64,000 bases of DNA from Oxytricha trifallax (GCA_000711775.1 ARYC01001433.1:1-64000), one strand, 5' to 3'; positions 1-12,150 are shown, numbered from the stretch's first letter. Numbers and translations are program-made. The notes: a model not told the origin generated them from the letters alone.

Positions 1-309
1 AAGATAAGTGAGAGCTGGCTATCAGAGCTGCAGAAGCACTTATATTTCAAGTAAGATTTATAGCTTAACTCTTTAGAAAAATCTGGTACTGGCATCTTCT
101 TGATGAAGGAATAGAGCAAGCTTCACAGAGGGCGAAAGTCGCAGACAAAGTATGAAGTCAGCAAGAGACTATATTCAAATATTCAGCCACCAGAGTCAAT
201 GAACAAAGATGCTGGAGCTGGCAGTAAGAGAAGAAACTTAGGCGAAGGGAAGCAAGAAGTAGAAGAAAAGAAAGAGAAGCCAGATCCCTCTAAAGAATTT
301 TAAATGCGA
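1..309 (+). pseudogene. TBE central ORF (22-kDa-ORF position), C-terminal part, copy A
   Basis: The frame is open from base 1 with TAA/TAG read as Gln. It contains SGTGIFLMKEQ and DAGAGSKRRNL, which match copy D (SGTGIYIMEEH, DAGDGSKRRNL) and, more weakly, copy C. Function is unknown; known TBEs carry a 22-kDa ORF in the middle, and I infer that identity from position. Where C and D end in ATG TGA, copy A has ATG CGA at 304-309, so the normal stop is lost and the frame runs on. It converges on the transposase and the two 3' ends almost touch. Confidence 0.7.
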
Positions 310-318
310 CTTATATAT

Positions 319-1369
319 TCATTAACCTAACTACAAAACTTATTTATATACATTCACTCTCCCTTCTTTAACACACTTTTAAGCCAACAAATTATCTACT
401 TCTTCGCTGAGCTTTTAATAAAGTCTACTGTATCGATAGGTAGGTCATGCATCAAGTGATATAGCAGCAGTTTCTTGTAACGACCTTTTAATATTCCCCA
501 GTAGAACTCAATTCCATTAAACTATGGACTGTAAGGTACGTTGACACTGCCGTTATTCTAAGTTGTTCATAACTTTCCTTGTTTCTTTGGTCTTATGAAC
601 AGAAAGATTATCAACGAATAGTATAATCTCTTATTCAGGGTACTTCTCACTCAGCTGTTCTAAGAAACTTATATACTAATCTGTCTTAATAGAGCGAGGA
701 TGAATAACATAAGTTTCTAAACCAGCATCCTCACTAAAACCTCCAAGAATAGCCATTGTTTATACCATAACTTTCTAGTCATATACTTATATGTTGATAT
801 GCCTCTTATACCAAGACTTCTAGATAAGTGTTGAATGTAAACACAGACTCGTCAGCATGAATAAACTTAATATTATTCAAATAGGCTCTCTGCATTTAAT
901 TATAAATATAATTTAAGTTGTTGTTGTAAAATGGCAGAGTGAAATCAATAACCTCTTGATACGATTAACACCTTTGTAAGAGATACCGTTTCGTTTATAA
1001 ATGTTTGCAACAGACTATGCAGAGATCATCAACTCAGGGAACTGGCGATGAAACATAATAGCTCGTTAGTCAAGAGAGAAGTGAGCCCAATACTTCAAAG
1101 TTTTTTAATTAATAAGACAGTCAATATGCTTCTATTGACTTTGACTTCCTCAAAGGCATTGAATTCAGCTATTATTGCTTTAGTTATACAGCTATAAGGC
1201 AGTGGGAGCGAACAGTTGAAGGACTTCTCTTTAAGAGTAGCGCAATAGACTTATAATTAAGTACAGGTTTGACTTATTCACTGTCACATCCATAACGCAG
1301 TTTAAACACTAAATCTATATACTCTTCATCATAAATTGACCCCAAAAGCTTGTAATTTTAGTCTCGCAT
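319..1369 (-). pseudogene. TBE transposase (42-kDa type, DDE), copy A, decayed
   Basis: The frame begins at ATG 1369 with GSIYDEEYIDLVFKLRYGC, a helix-turn-helix-like N-terminus shared with copies B, C and D. Downstream it keeps MFHRQFPEL, FIHADESVF (first catalytic Asp), ILFVDNLSVHKTK (second Asp) and FNGIEFYWG (Glu), the DD34E core of the Tc1/mariner-IS630 superfamily. In Oxytricha, TBE transposases cut germline-limited DNA and have been implicated in genome rearrangement; that is knowledge of the family, not shown here. The reading frame shifts several times and has an in-frame TGA early (after KSIEAY), so this copy is not expected to make a full protein. Confidence 0.82.
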
Positions 1370-1453
1370 TTAATTAATAACCCCAACCCCTAACAAATTC
1401 CCTACAAATCAAAGCACTTATAAACCTCATTAAGGGGTTTTGGGGTTTTGAAT

Positions 1454-3580
1454 GATGTGACTAAGTTAGTTAAGCAATACAAAGAAATTAAGAGTATATT
1501 TATAATAGTTGCAGCAAGAGAGTTTTACCTCAGCTGTTGTTTAAAATTTTGATTTAACTATAAGTATGTTGCAAATATAATGAAAGTTGAACACTGTTTT
1601 TAAAGAGCATTTTTAATTTGATTATCAAGGGACATAGTTTAATAAATGTTTCTTGAAAACTCTTAATTTTGTTTAGTATTAATGCTTCTTTTTAAAAAAT
1701 ATCTTTAATAATATACAATTTTATCCATGTAGAATTATTCAGTTTAATCAATTCATAAAGTATCTTATTAAATTTTTTTGGAGTTTCAGAATTAAATGAA
1801 TAAAAAGCAGATATGGAAGCTATTATCCAAAGTTTAATAAATAAATCCATCCAAATTTTTTAAAGTCTAAATTAGAAGTTACTAATAAACCAGAAAAATA
1901 AACTTAGTTCTTAAATTTATTGGCAGTATAATTATTATTTTTGATTAATCATTATGCTCAAGCCTTATTGATTTTTAAATAATTTTACAGTCATTTTGAT
2001 ATCAAAAGTAACGTCCAAAGTTTATCCTCTCTGAAATCTTAAGGGAATTAAAAATTCACCAATTAAAAGCTAACTAAAATAAAATCTAGACTGGAATTTT
2101 TTGGAATAAAAATATAAACTAATTTAAAAAAATATGTTATTATTTTTATTCAGAAAATTTTCTCAAAATTAAAGCTTTTCATTTTAATCAAAAGGTTTTA
2201 TATTTTTATATATAGCATGCTGTTTACAATCAATTCATTTGGATCATGCTAGCAGATTAAGAGTGTTGCCACTGTTCTTCTAGAAAGATTCTGTTTTTTA
2301 CAAAAATAATTAATTATAATAAAAATTTGTATGAATATCTTGCTATTTATCTCCATTTAATATTCAAAAAATTAAGCTTTCTTTTAATTTAATTATTTCT
2401 ATAAATTAACAATTTATAAGAATAAAAAATTAGATAAAATTTAGTAACTGCTAGTCTGCATGAAAATATCATCACTTATTTTAGATTTATAGCAGAATTT
2501 ATAAGTTAATTGCTTTGTGCACCATTGAAAAAAAGCCTCTGATGTCATGTATTTTTTAACAATGCTCAAATGTTTATATTCATTTAGAGTAAAGATATTT
2601 TTAACAAACTAGGAATTAATTAGACTTTAATTGATATAATAGAGCATTATATTAATCTGAAAGTTCATCCAACATAATTGAATACTTCCATTGACTATAA
2701 TATCTCTACTCCTGTACTCTAAATATAAAACAGACACTGTCATCAATAAATTTATAGATCCTTGAAGACGATTGTGGTTTTGAATCAATTTGAAATATAT
2801 TTTCATTCATGATTAAGTGCAGAAGAATGCTATTTTTTGTGATAGGAATGAGAACTTAACGCATAATATATTTTCTAAATATTCTAGTTTAATCTTCAAA
2901 TTCTCTTCACTTTAAAATTACGAAATTCTTTTTAGGTGCATTGCTTACTTTTAAAGGATGCGGATTAAAAATGCATTAATAATTAATATATTTTCAACAA
3001 AAATCTAATGGGCCTTGTGAAATGTATGTGTCTTACAAATAACTCAACAGAGGAATCAATATTATGCTTATTGTATATTAAATTACCAAAATTTATTGCT
3101 AATGTAAAACCATATTTTAAAGTGCTTAAAAAGCAGTTAATTATTTCTTATTTAAATTTTCATATTCTCTTTGCAATAAACCAGTTAGATATTTTTCAAG
3201 TATTTCATAAAAAATGAGAGAGAAATTAATCGTAGCTAACTCTTTACTTATTTTGAATAACGATCTCATTAATAATTGATGATCTTATTTTTGTAGCAGA
3301 GGTAATAATCATAAATTTTAAGTAAAAGAATTTGAAAAATAGGAAGAAAAAAAATAAATCAAAAGTACAAAACGCGATAGGTTTTATTATTTATTCTACA
3401 AAAGAAATAAGTATATATTATTCGATTTTCTGTTTTATTTACTCATTCTAAATTGTACGTTTAGTTCTAAATCATTGATCTTTAATATATTGAGCATCTT
3501 AATAATATAGTATCTCCCTTGTCAGAGTTTCATCTTTTTCAGTCATTAATACTGTTGAACTCATTCAAACGTTCGAGATC
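1454..3580. other. AT-rich stretch, no feature seen
   Basis: About 2.1 kb of very AT-rich sequence follows the TBE A end. Both strands were read with the ciliate code; frames are short or have low-complexity composition. The 69-codon frame at 3008-3217 has no family signature and is taken as chance. No tandem repeat or inverted repeat stands out. Confidence 0.5.
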
Positions 3581-3586
3581 GCCAGC

Positions 3587-4664
3587 TCAGTGCTTGGATT
3601 GGTAAAGGAGGCACCGTTTCTTTGTGAATCTAACGCACTTACTAGGATACTGCTGAGTGGATAATTTAACTCCTCTACAATCTCGATGGTTTGGGCATTT
3701 GATTTTCCACTTGCACAAAGGCTCGAATCCTTCATCTTCACAGCTTTAAGAATCTCTTCTTTCACAACATAAATGTCCACATCTAGCTTAATTGCTGCTT
3801 GCCACCTCCTGGCCACAATCTTCGACTGCCCCACTCCCTCTAAATTATCGATCACATTCGGCAAAGCAAGTATCTAATTACTTTGGTAATCAATTTTAAA
3901 TCTTCGGCAAGTCTTAAGATTCAGTATTGCAAACGAAGTCACCGAAGAATCTGAGAATGGGGATCTGGCAAGGGCACCACGCAAACATCCGTGAAAAGAC
4001 GCAGGTAGATGGATAGTCCGACTCAGACAAGCATCCTAGGAGCAGAGATAATGAGGCATTCTTAGTTTCCAAATAACCCTATGGCATTATCTCAAATAAA
4101 TCTGCTAAAGAATAGATTTGGGTAAGAGAAGCTCGATTGCATTAAGTAATGCTTTCTACGTTTCCTTTAATGCTAATGCAGTTTTCTTCTGATAGTTGTC
4201 TGAATTTCTTTTCTGTTGAAGTGGAAAAGTCTTTGCGATTTCCTATTGGAGTGAAGAGGATTTCATTTTCAGGTTAGACTTCTTGCAAATTAATCTGACT
4301 TGTTTTCATCATTTATCCATATTATACACTCATTACTCGTTCACAACTCCCAATTCGTGCCTTCATATTTCCAGTCATATAATGCTCACTAATAACTTTC
4401 TCTATCCAGTGTGGCTAAAATTTTACTCAATTGCAATGGAATTTGTGTCACGCTTAAAAGATTTTTTTAAAATAAAATTCTAATTACCTCTCGCACTTCT
4501 AATAAAACATGCAGCAATAGCTTTTGAAAATTAAATTTTCCTAGTCTCCCATCACCTAAAAGAGGTGTTGTCAGCACATTTATTTCTTGGAGATACCACA
4601 TTACTATTGAGTCAACCCTAATTTCACATAAGCTTGTGTTGACTAAATAATTTGACTTCTTCAA
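3587..4664 (-). pseudogene. Cys-rich gene fragment with one intron, function unknown
   Basis: Minus-strand coding region recovered with the ciliate code. The first exon includes EINVLTTPLLGDGRLGKF. A 73-nt intron at 4415-4487 (GTAATT...ATTTTAG, phase 0) joins it to PHWIEKVISEHYMTGNMKAR, and the frame then runs to about 3890, where a TGA interrupts it. The same frame goes on to 3589 and becomes very Cys/His-rich (CFAEC, CGHLCCERR, KIKCPNHRDCRG), suggesting a zinc-binding fold of RING/IBR type; that is inference. No clear start was found: a different frame just upstream starts MNPDTSNFSVF near 4745. It could be a host gene, a germline segment of a macronuclear gene, or a decayed copy. Confidence 0.5.
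4415..4487 (-). other. Predicted 73-nt spliceosomal intron
   Basis: GT...AG boundaries on the minus strand. Removing it joins two open frames in phase (E|PHWIEK) and removes a TGA. The intron is richer in A+T than both exons. Confidence 0.55.
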
Positions 4665-5137
4665 TTGAGGTAGTATTTATGTATAAATGTTAGTATTGCA
4701 TTCCATCCTCGGTAAATACACTGAAGTTGCTGGTGTCAGGATTCATAGTAGTTTCGAGTCATTCAATAGTTTCATAGCATTTGATTCAGCCTCTGATTAC
4801 CAAACTATGTGTTCAGAGTGGTTCAAAACATGAGTGCTCCCATTATAAGTTTTTAATTATATTTATTTAATCGGGATAAATATTATTAAAGATTAATACA
4901 ACTTCTATTAAGAATTAGTTGATAAATTATAAATAATTATAGATATTATTATCATTTTTAGAAATCAAGTCTTTGCTTTTGAATTGCACTATAAAGAACC
5001 TCAATTGAATAGCTTTTAAAATAATAATCACTTTTTAATTAAATTTAGCAACCTCCTTTTTTCCATTGATTTTATTCTTTTATAAATTTAATGAGTCATT
5101 AAGTTGTAGGTATGATATAGCACCGTCATGCATTATT

Positions 5138-5545
5138 GAAAAAATACATTCGAATTGAGGAAATTAATAAATAATCAAATTAACACATTAGCAAATTATT
5201 AGCAGTTAACTGTCTCGAAACCTAGACAATATGGTTACTTTTTTGATAGTGAATTTTAAATCAGCTAGACATTAATATTGGCGGTTCTATTTAATGGCAT
5301 CTCTGGAACTAAATAAATCAATTTTAATTTAGGCATCAAAATCAACTAAACAAAATATGCTAAAATAAAGTCAATTTATCTTGCTTTAGAGATGCCGTTA
5401 AATAGAACCGCCAATACTAAAGTCTAGCTGATTTAAAATTCACTATCGAACAAGTACCATATTGTCTAAGTTTTAAAAAAATTAGCTGCCAATATTTTGC
5501 TTTAATATTAACTTGTTAATTTCCCTAATTCGAATGTATTTCTAT
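5138..5545. mobile_element. MITE family 1, copy 1 (long-palindrome element)
   Basis: The two halves are inverted copies of each other over most of their length, around a core near 5330. The outer ends are AATACATTCGAA and TTCGAATGTATT; inside are TTGGCGGTTCTATTTAA and its complement. Same family as 20946-21356 and 55121-55537, but the most diverged of the three. No coding capacity. The left flank is ATT; the right flank is degraded, so a target duplication cannot be confirmed here. Confidence 0.85.
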
Positions 5546-5745
5546 AAATTTTTATTCATTAAGCAAAAATAATATTTTAATTTATAAATCTTTGATTAAG
5601 GCTTTCAAGAAATTAAGAATTCAAAGGTAAAAAACTACATTTGACTACATTCTATAAAGATAGTTTAATCTTAAACGTTCATAAGACTCGACATGTATTT
5701 GTTTTGGGTTACTTTTAAAAAGTACTCTTGGACATTATAACTGGA

Positions 5746-6440
5746 CCTTTTGTAGTTTGATTGAGATTTTTAATGATAAAAGTAGACTATTAGTGCATAC
5801 TTTATTAGGGTTTTAATAGGGTTTATGTAGGGGTTTAATGTTTAAATATTAGTATTTTAAGTGAGTATATGCGAGGTTTGGGGTCAGTTTATGACAGTGA
5901 GTATATAGATTTATTGTTTAAGTTGCGATATGGATGTGATAAATATAGTGAATAACTCAAGCCTGTTCTGAATTATACCTCTATAGCAAGGCTATTTAAT
6001 AAATCTCCCGCAACTGTGAGGTCTCACTGTCTATTAGCATTGAATTTAAAGAGATAGGATCTAAATTCTTAGCCTAAGAGACCCTTAAAATTATAGCAGC
6101 ATCATATTGATTATCTTATTAATGATAAGACTATTAAATACTGGGCTCATTTCTCTCTGGCTTAAAAAGAGCTGTGATGTTTCATCGCCAATTCCCTGAG
6201 CAAAGCATTTCTGCTTAATCCATAGCTAACATATATAAAAAGAATAAAATATCTTAGAAGACAATCAATCGCATTAAGAGAGTGAATGAACGTTAATGTT
6301 CCATTTAATAAGGTAAATTTAAATTATTTATATGATTAAATGCAGTAGCAATTACTAATAACATCAAGTTTATTCACGCTGATGAAACTGTATTTCCGTT
6401 TAATACCTATATAAAAGATATCAAAATAAACTGAAAGAAA
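5746..6440 (+). mobile_element. TBE remnant, copy B (left end and 5' part of transposase)
   Basis: The sequence from TGTAGTTTGATTGAG onward matches the copy C left end almost base for base, including TAGGGTTTATGTAGGGG, but the outermost C4A4 tract is gone. Similarity stops near 6435 inside the transposase; what follows is an unrelated minus-strand gene. A deletion or rearrangement therefore removed the rest of the element. Confidence 0.8.
5869..6435 (+). pseudogene. TBE transposase, 5' fragment, copy B
   Basis: From ATG 5869 the frame reads GSVYDSEYIDLLFKLRYGC, then VLNYTSIARLF and KYWAHFSLAQK; a shift follows and the next part reads AVMFHRQFPEQ in another frame. It ends soon after the first catalytic motif (ADETVF). 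The second Asp and the Glu are absent, so it cannot be functional. Nearly identical in its first 300 bases to copy C, showing the two are closely related. Confidence 0.78.
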
Positions 6441-6492
6441 ATTTGAAATACTTATCTTAATTAATTAGATAGAAGCATTTATTAGCCATTGG

Positions 6493-7585
6493 TCATTGTT
6501 TATTGATCATTTAAATAATTTGCCAATAGCAAGTCTTTGCTTCTGCAGGTGCCTCTTTCGGGTTATTGTCCTTCTTCATGTCTGCAAAGAGTAGCTTGAT
6601 CTCTTCGTCGTAGCGCCACTAGAACTCGGTGGCTTTTTTTCTTTGTGATGATGCGTTGAACATTCAAGGCAAAGGAGTAGGAGATAAAAGGGTTCTCCTA
6701 TAGCATCTTAAATGCGAATTTGTAGAGCTATTCCTCGATTGAAAGAATAATCTTTTGAAATTTTCCCTTCACCCAGTCACTTTTGGATCCCTCTCTGTCA
6801 ATATCTGGAGCCTCCAATTGTAGTTGCCCTCCATCAGCGGCAATCTAAGTCTTAAAGGGGGCCAGCTACAGCTTCGCTCTTAAACCCCGAAGCACCTCCA
6901 AAGAAGGCAGCTGTGACTTTTTCTCTTTCTTCCTCTTGAGATTACACTTACTATTGCACATTATCGGGAAACGGTATTCAAATACTAAGGTAGCTTTGCT
7001 CATGCCTATTTCACACTCTCCATTATAGCACCAATCGAAAGAGCATGACACATTGCATTGACTTGTCGTCTCCTAGACAGTCATCTACTCTGCTGAAAGA
7101 AATATTCGCTGATTCATGAGGTGATGATCTTTACTTGCAAGAATTCTAGATTGATGGTACAATTCTTGATTGCACTGCAATGACTGGCACTATTCAAGAT
7201 AATGAGCTTATTATTACTTTACTGCTTCTTTATATCAGTGTGAGAGTAAAAATATTTATTTATTTTTATTGAGCTTTTCCTCTCAATTCTAGTGGTTTTT
7301 CTGCTTTGATGAATTCAACAGAATGGAGCTGGTACTCCCTCAACCAATCTGTCTGAATGAAACCCTTCTTGGAACGGTATGATTAACACGTCGTGATCGT
7401 TTGTTTGTTTAGTATAGTCCAGGGGATTCGACCCCAAAGTGTTAATACCTATCTATGGCCGCCCCATCATCTTTGGTTTATGAATTGCTGAAGTAAAGTC
7501 ACTTTGTGAAATCGTCCATCGTGTAATCCTCTTCGATTTCATCCAAAGTAGGTCTTTTCATTTTCTTGTTGTGCTCCCTCGCCAT
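6493..7585 (-). pseudogene. Unassigned gene abutted at its ATG by TBE copy C
   Basis: Minus-strand reading from ATG 7585 (MAREHNKKMKRPTLDEIEED) to TGA 6493. Good coding stretches lie in more than one frame: TDWLREYQLHSVEFIKAEKP; a Cys-rich part with CNVSCSFDWCYNGEC and MCNSKCN; then SDWVKGKFQKIILSIEEQL; and a C-terminus ATEFQWRYDEEIKLLFADMK that needs one base less in an A-run. GC content is clearly higher than around it. TBE copy C begins 2 bp upstream of the ATG (its ATT target overlaps it), so the promoter and any upstream exon are separated from this part by 6.9 kb. I do not recognise the protein; the paired cysteines suggest metal binding. Confidence 0.45.
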
Positions 7586-7698
7586 TCAAAACCCCAAAAC
7601 CCTTACAGGAGTTTGATTGAGTTTTTGATTGATAAAAGTAGACTAGACTATTAGTGCATACTTTATTAGGGTTTTATTAGGGTTTATGTAGGGGTTTA

Positions 7699-8775
7699 AT
7701 GTTTAAAATAAAAGTATTTTAAGTGAGTATATTCGAGGTTTGGGGGTCAGTTTATGACAGTGAGTATATAGATTTAATGTTTAAGTTGCGATATGGATGT
7801 AATGATTATTGTGATCAACTCAGACCTATTCTAAATTACACATCTATTGCAAGACTGCTCCATAAATCTCTTGCTACAGTTAGGTCACACTGTCTATTAG
7901 CATTGAATTTAAAGAGATAGCATCTTAATTCTAAGCCTAAGAGAACCTTAAAATTTTAGCAGCATCATATTGAATATCTTATAAATGATAAGACTCTTAA
8001 ATACTGGGCTCATTTCTCTCTGGCCTAGAGGGCTGCGATGTTTCATCGCCAATTTCCTGAGCTTAACATATCTGCTTAATTGATAGCGAACATATATAAA
8101 AAGAACGGAATATCTTACAAGACAGTCAATCGCATTAAGAGAGGGATTGACTTTAATGTTCCATTTTATAAGACTAATTTATATTATATATTAGATTAAA
8201 TGCAGAGGTCTTAAGAGCATAATATAATGTTCATTCACGCTGATAAGGCAGTATTTACATTCAATACCTTTATATCAAGGTCTTGGTACAAGAGTTATAG
8301 TAATTTAGAAGCTTATGACTAAAAAGTTAAGGTGTAAACTCATGCTATTCTTGGTTGAATAGTGGCCTCGAGACTTATATTATTCACCCTCGCTCTATTA
8401 AGACTAAATAATATATTAAATTCTTGCAATAACTCAGAGATAAGTCCGCTGACTAAGAGATTATTCTGTTCGTTGATAATTTGTCAGTTCATAAAACTAA
8501 AGACTCAAGGAAGGAATATGAAAGGCTAAATATAACACCTGTATTTAATGTTCCTTACAGGCCTTTGTTCAATGGAATGGAATTGAATTGTATTGGGGAT
8601 TATTGAAAGGTCGTTATAAGAAATTGCTGCTCTACCATCTGATGATGATATAAAGATAGATACAGTAGATTTTATTAAGAGTGCTGCTAAGAGAGTCAGT
8701 GATGAGAAAGCCAAAGTGTATGCAAGAGAAGGGAGATTTTTTGTTTATAAATAAGTATTAGATTTAAACGAATGA
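7699..8775 (+). pseudogene. TBE transposase, copy C, with about three breaks
   Basis: DDE recombinase of the TBE 42-kDa type. From ATG 7699 it reads GSVYDSEYIDLMFKLRYGC, then a probable DNA-binding region (LNYTSIARLLHKSLATVRSH), MFHRQFPELNIS, and the catalytic motifs FIHADKAVF, ILFVDNLSVHKT and NGIELYWGLLKG. A TGA with a frame change lies after HAILG (about 8356) and a short duplication shifts the frame just before the NGIE motif (about 8575). The spacing between second Asp and Glu is 34 residues (DD34E) as in copy D. Left-end repeat to ATG is about 110 bp, so the promoter must sit in the terminal repeat. Confidence 0.85.
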
Positions 8776-8781
8776 ATAAGT

Positions 8782-9563
8782 TCACATATTAAATTATGCC
8801 TTAAAGGGATTTGGCTTCTCTTTCTATACTTCCTCCTGTGGCTTGCTTGGGCAAAAATTTCTTTACTTAGTACCAGTTTCTGCGTCGCTGTTCATCATCT
8901 CTGGCTTTTATAAATCCTTGAAGAGTCTTTTGCTGAGTTAATGCCTTACTTGAGACTTTCTCTCTCACTATTTAATTTACTGCGTTTTTTTTATATAAAA
9001 TATATAGCAGTGCCAGCCTTTTCTTTAGAGTTAGAAGTCTATGCTTGCTTAAGATGAATTGGTGGATCTGCAGTTCCTACAGCCAGCTGTCACTGACTTT
9101 AATTTCCTGCTTCTCTTTTTGTTTTGGAGATATTCTTTTCGTTTCTTGTGAACTTATTAATATAACTTCTTTAAGTACTTAGGTTTCAGAGTTCCAAGAA
9201 AACCAAAGAAGAAATTTCTTTCTGGTAACTTATTAGAGAGTTTTAACATAGAAGTAAGATAAATAGCAATATTTGGATCATTCATCGCGTCATCACATAG
9301 GTTTTTCACTGAGAATTTAGGGTAGTTTGGTATCTCGATCATTCTAATTTGATTATACTTAAAAGCTTTCTTAACTTAGTAATGCTTTTAGAATGAGATT
9401 TTTGTTCCTGCTTGAGTCGGCAAAAACAATTCAACTACGTTATTAAGTTGATTATAGTTGAAAAATTACTTTGCTATATCAAGCATCTGTAAAGGTCTTC
9501 TTTGCTTCTGAATTTTCCAATTAAATCTTGAGATTAAATTCTCTTCATCATCGCATCATTCAT
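8782..9563 (-). pseudogene. TBE central ORF (22-kDa-ORF position), copy C
   Basis: Runs convergent to the transposase and ends 7 bp beyond its stop. The N-terminal part reads MNDAMMKRIQSQDLIGKF, a frame change follows, then FSVKNLCDDAMNDPNIAIYL and NKLPERNFFFGFLGTLKP, followed by a basic segment and the C-terminus PNPFKAQFNM shared in form with copy D. Element E has a recognisable relative (NELPNGIFFGILGTL), so this motif is the signature of the family. Role unknown; TBEs are known to carry a 22-kDa ORF of unknown function and I assign this by position. At least two frame changes make this copy non-functional. Confidence 0.72.
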
Positions 9564-9659
9564 ACATTCATCTTGCTTCTTCTTTCTAGAAATATTTATG
9601 AAATTGAAATTATAGATATCCAATCTGAGTGACTTCTAGATAGGGAGGACCTACTTGAG

Positions 9660-10156
9660 GTCAGCCTTGAAAATATATGCGGAGAAGCATTGAAAAACTT
9701 GCTCCAAGTTTCACAAATTAATTTCCATTTTTATCAAACTCTCTCCATTAAATTGCTCCTAATAATGTTTAATTATTTCAGGAAATCTTCCAAATTAAGT
9801 TCGAAATTTATTAGGAGTTAAATTTGAAGAATAAAAATTAATTAGGAGGATATTAAATTAAAAATTTATAATAATTTACCTCCATATTAAGTTCATACTT
9901 GATTTGGAGGACCTCCTAGAGATACAAAATTTTCTTTAGGAGCACTTTAATTGACTATAATGTAAAATAAAATCATAAAATATAAAAACATACAGTCTTT
10001 AATGTTGATTTAATATTCTTACCTCTCAGCAAATAATTTCCCAAAGTGACTCAAACTTCAATATTATACTATATCAGCCTGTATTTTATGATTATTAATA
10101 TAAAATATATCAGCAAACTAAAATTAGCGCTAACCTTTTGAGAAGAGTGACATTAT
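9660..10156. other. Intergenic spacer inside TBE copy C
   Basis: About 500 bp of AT-rich DNA between the divergent starts of the central ORF and the zinc-finger/kinase ORF, so it must hold both promoters. It contains several AGGAG/CTCCT blocks, for example TTAAATTGCTCCTAA near 9745 and an inverted TTAGGAGCACTTTAA near 9936. I see no gene in it. Confidence 0.45.
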
Positions 10157-10264
10157 ATGGATAAATTCAATAAAAATTATCAATCCCAAACGAAAAAAGT
10201 AGAGACCAGATTCGCTTGTACTCAGTGGGAGCCTACTTATTTCAATTTTGACGATACTTGCTTT
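10157..10264 (+). pseudogene. TBE 57-kDa-type zinc-finger/kinase ORF, 5' part, copy C
   Basis: First 36 codons, from ATG 10157 (MDKFNKNYQSQTKKVETRF), ending at DDTCF where the 2.7-kb element was inserted. Deleting the insert together with one copy of the flanking GCTTT makes the frame continue directly into EIQKQIKKEV at 12991. This shows the insertion came after the TBE arrived and was the event that split the gene. Confidence 0.72.
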
Positions 10265-10379
10265 GGATGCCCCCCACATACCTGGAATTTGTTTTAATTC
10301 CAGTTTTAAATCTGGAATTTCAGATTTAAAACTCGTATATATCAGACACAACTATGAAATTTGATATTAAATTTTTTTA

Positions 10380-12150
10380 ATAAATTTTGACATTTTTTTA
10401 TTTTTTATATTTTTAATTAGATTATTCTAAATTATAATATTGATTGAAAAAATATTTTAAAACTTAGTAAGTATTTTTTATCTTAATATTACTTTTAATT
10501 TGTATATATATATATATATATTATTATTTAAAAAATTAATTTTAAATATAAAATTATGATTTATAAGATAATAAGTCTTTTTAATAAATGAAAATTAATT
10601 GAAAATATAATGCAAATATTAATATAAAAAATATATCATTTTTAATAAATACATTTAATAAAAAAGTTACTTTTGACATTCAAATGCATTTAGTAATGGT
10701 TAAAAAGTCTATAGACTTTTACTGCAAGTTTGAGTGTTTTATTAATATATATTTAGCATTTTAATTGAAATACTATATGTAACCAAAATTCAAATTTTGG
10801 TTAAACTATCTTTATATATAGTTCAAACGTAGATAGAATATACTTATATCTTGATATAATTAATAATTTTTATAAGGAATTCTTAGTACTATAAGAAAAA
10901 TATTCTAAATTAAAATTAGTAGATGATAAATTAATATATTTAATGATTAGTGTGCTTAACATTGCACTTTGGTAAACTTATAATTCTGAATAGAATAGTC
11001 AAAGTTTAACATAGACCCTCTAATCATAAATGATGAATTTTATGTGTAAACTAATTTTGAAAATTTGATTACACAAGTAAATTAAATTAAAATATTAACT
11101 ATATAATAATTTAGTTTAAAAATTAACATGGAGTCAAACTAAAAATTATAAAAATTAATGAATGTATAGATTATCAACCATACTAGAACTATCTTTAGAT
11201 AAGAAAATATATTTAAAAAAATATGCTTATAAAAATTAAAAGAAGAGTAAGATCTATATTATAATGATGAATTAAAGATTTATTTTACTTAATATTAGAT
11301 GTAGTCAAATTTTTTAAACAATTTAATTAATTATATATTATAATAATTTTATCTGAACTTGAACGCACTGATCCAAGACTAATGCAAGTATATGTACCCA
11401 TATGATAAAGTAACAAAAATAACATTTATATAACATAATTTTACTTAATAAAGGGTAACTAACAATTTCAATCATCCTTTATAAGTCTATGAATTTAAAC
11501 TATTGCATTGCCATTATTATTGAAATATTCTCTAAAATCCAGATTTAAAAATATGAAATTCTTCATAATTAAAATCGTCAATGAAAAAGTCAAATAACTT
11601 TAATTTAATTTTTAAATATAAGGATTATTTTTAAAATAATTACAATACATTTCAAAGTTATTAATAGGAGTTAAAAATTATATACAAACTATTACTGATT
11701 ACAGAAAAAGAGTTAATTTTTTGGATTAGATCGCTAAAATATATAATTAATAAATTATAAATGTGTATTTCTTTTTTCTCTTATTATATACCATTAAAAT
11801 TTAAACAGTCTTTAATAAATGGGGTTTTATACATTTCTATTACTATATCAAAGTTATTTATAAAAGATTTAAAAAAAACAACTGATAATTAGAAAAAAAA
11901 ATTTTATTTTTATAATAGTACCTATTAAAATATGCAAAATTTTTAAGATTCATAAATGGCAAATATACTATTTCATCAAGAATAATAGATTTAATTGTTT
12001 ATATATAGAAGATATATTTAATAGTTTTTTTCTTAAAATAAATAATAATTGGAAATATAAAAATTTATAAATTTTATTGAAAAATATTAATTGGAAAAAA
12101 ATATATTTTTTTTGAATAAATATTAATTAAAAAAATAAAATTTATTTGAA
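10380..12150. other. AT-rich interior of the nested element, no gene seen
   Basis: Extremely AT-rich, with a short (TA)n run at 10503-10521 and the hairpin CCAAAATTCAAATTTTGG at 10783-10800. Frames read with the ciliate code have Lys/Ile/Asn-only composition and are taken as chance. Confidence 0.5.

Larger units (their letters stand above)
1..1450 (-). mobile_element. TBE transposon copy A, partial (left side cut by window edge)
   Basis: Telomere-bearing element in reverse orientation. Its outer end at 1434-1450 is GGGGTTTTGGGGTTTTG, followed by AAT, matching the 3-bp ANT target known for Oxytricha TBEs. Inside lie a minus-strand transposase frame and, converging on it, the 3' end of the plus-strand central ORF, the same order as copies C and D. 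The rest of the element lies beyond base 1. The subterminal sequence (TTTGATTTGTAGGG-like on the minus strand) closely matches copy D at 62.6 kb, so A and D are nearer to each other than to C. Confidence 0.88.
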
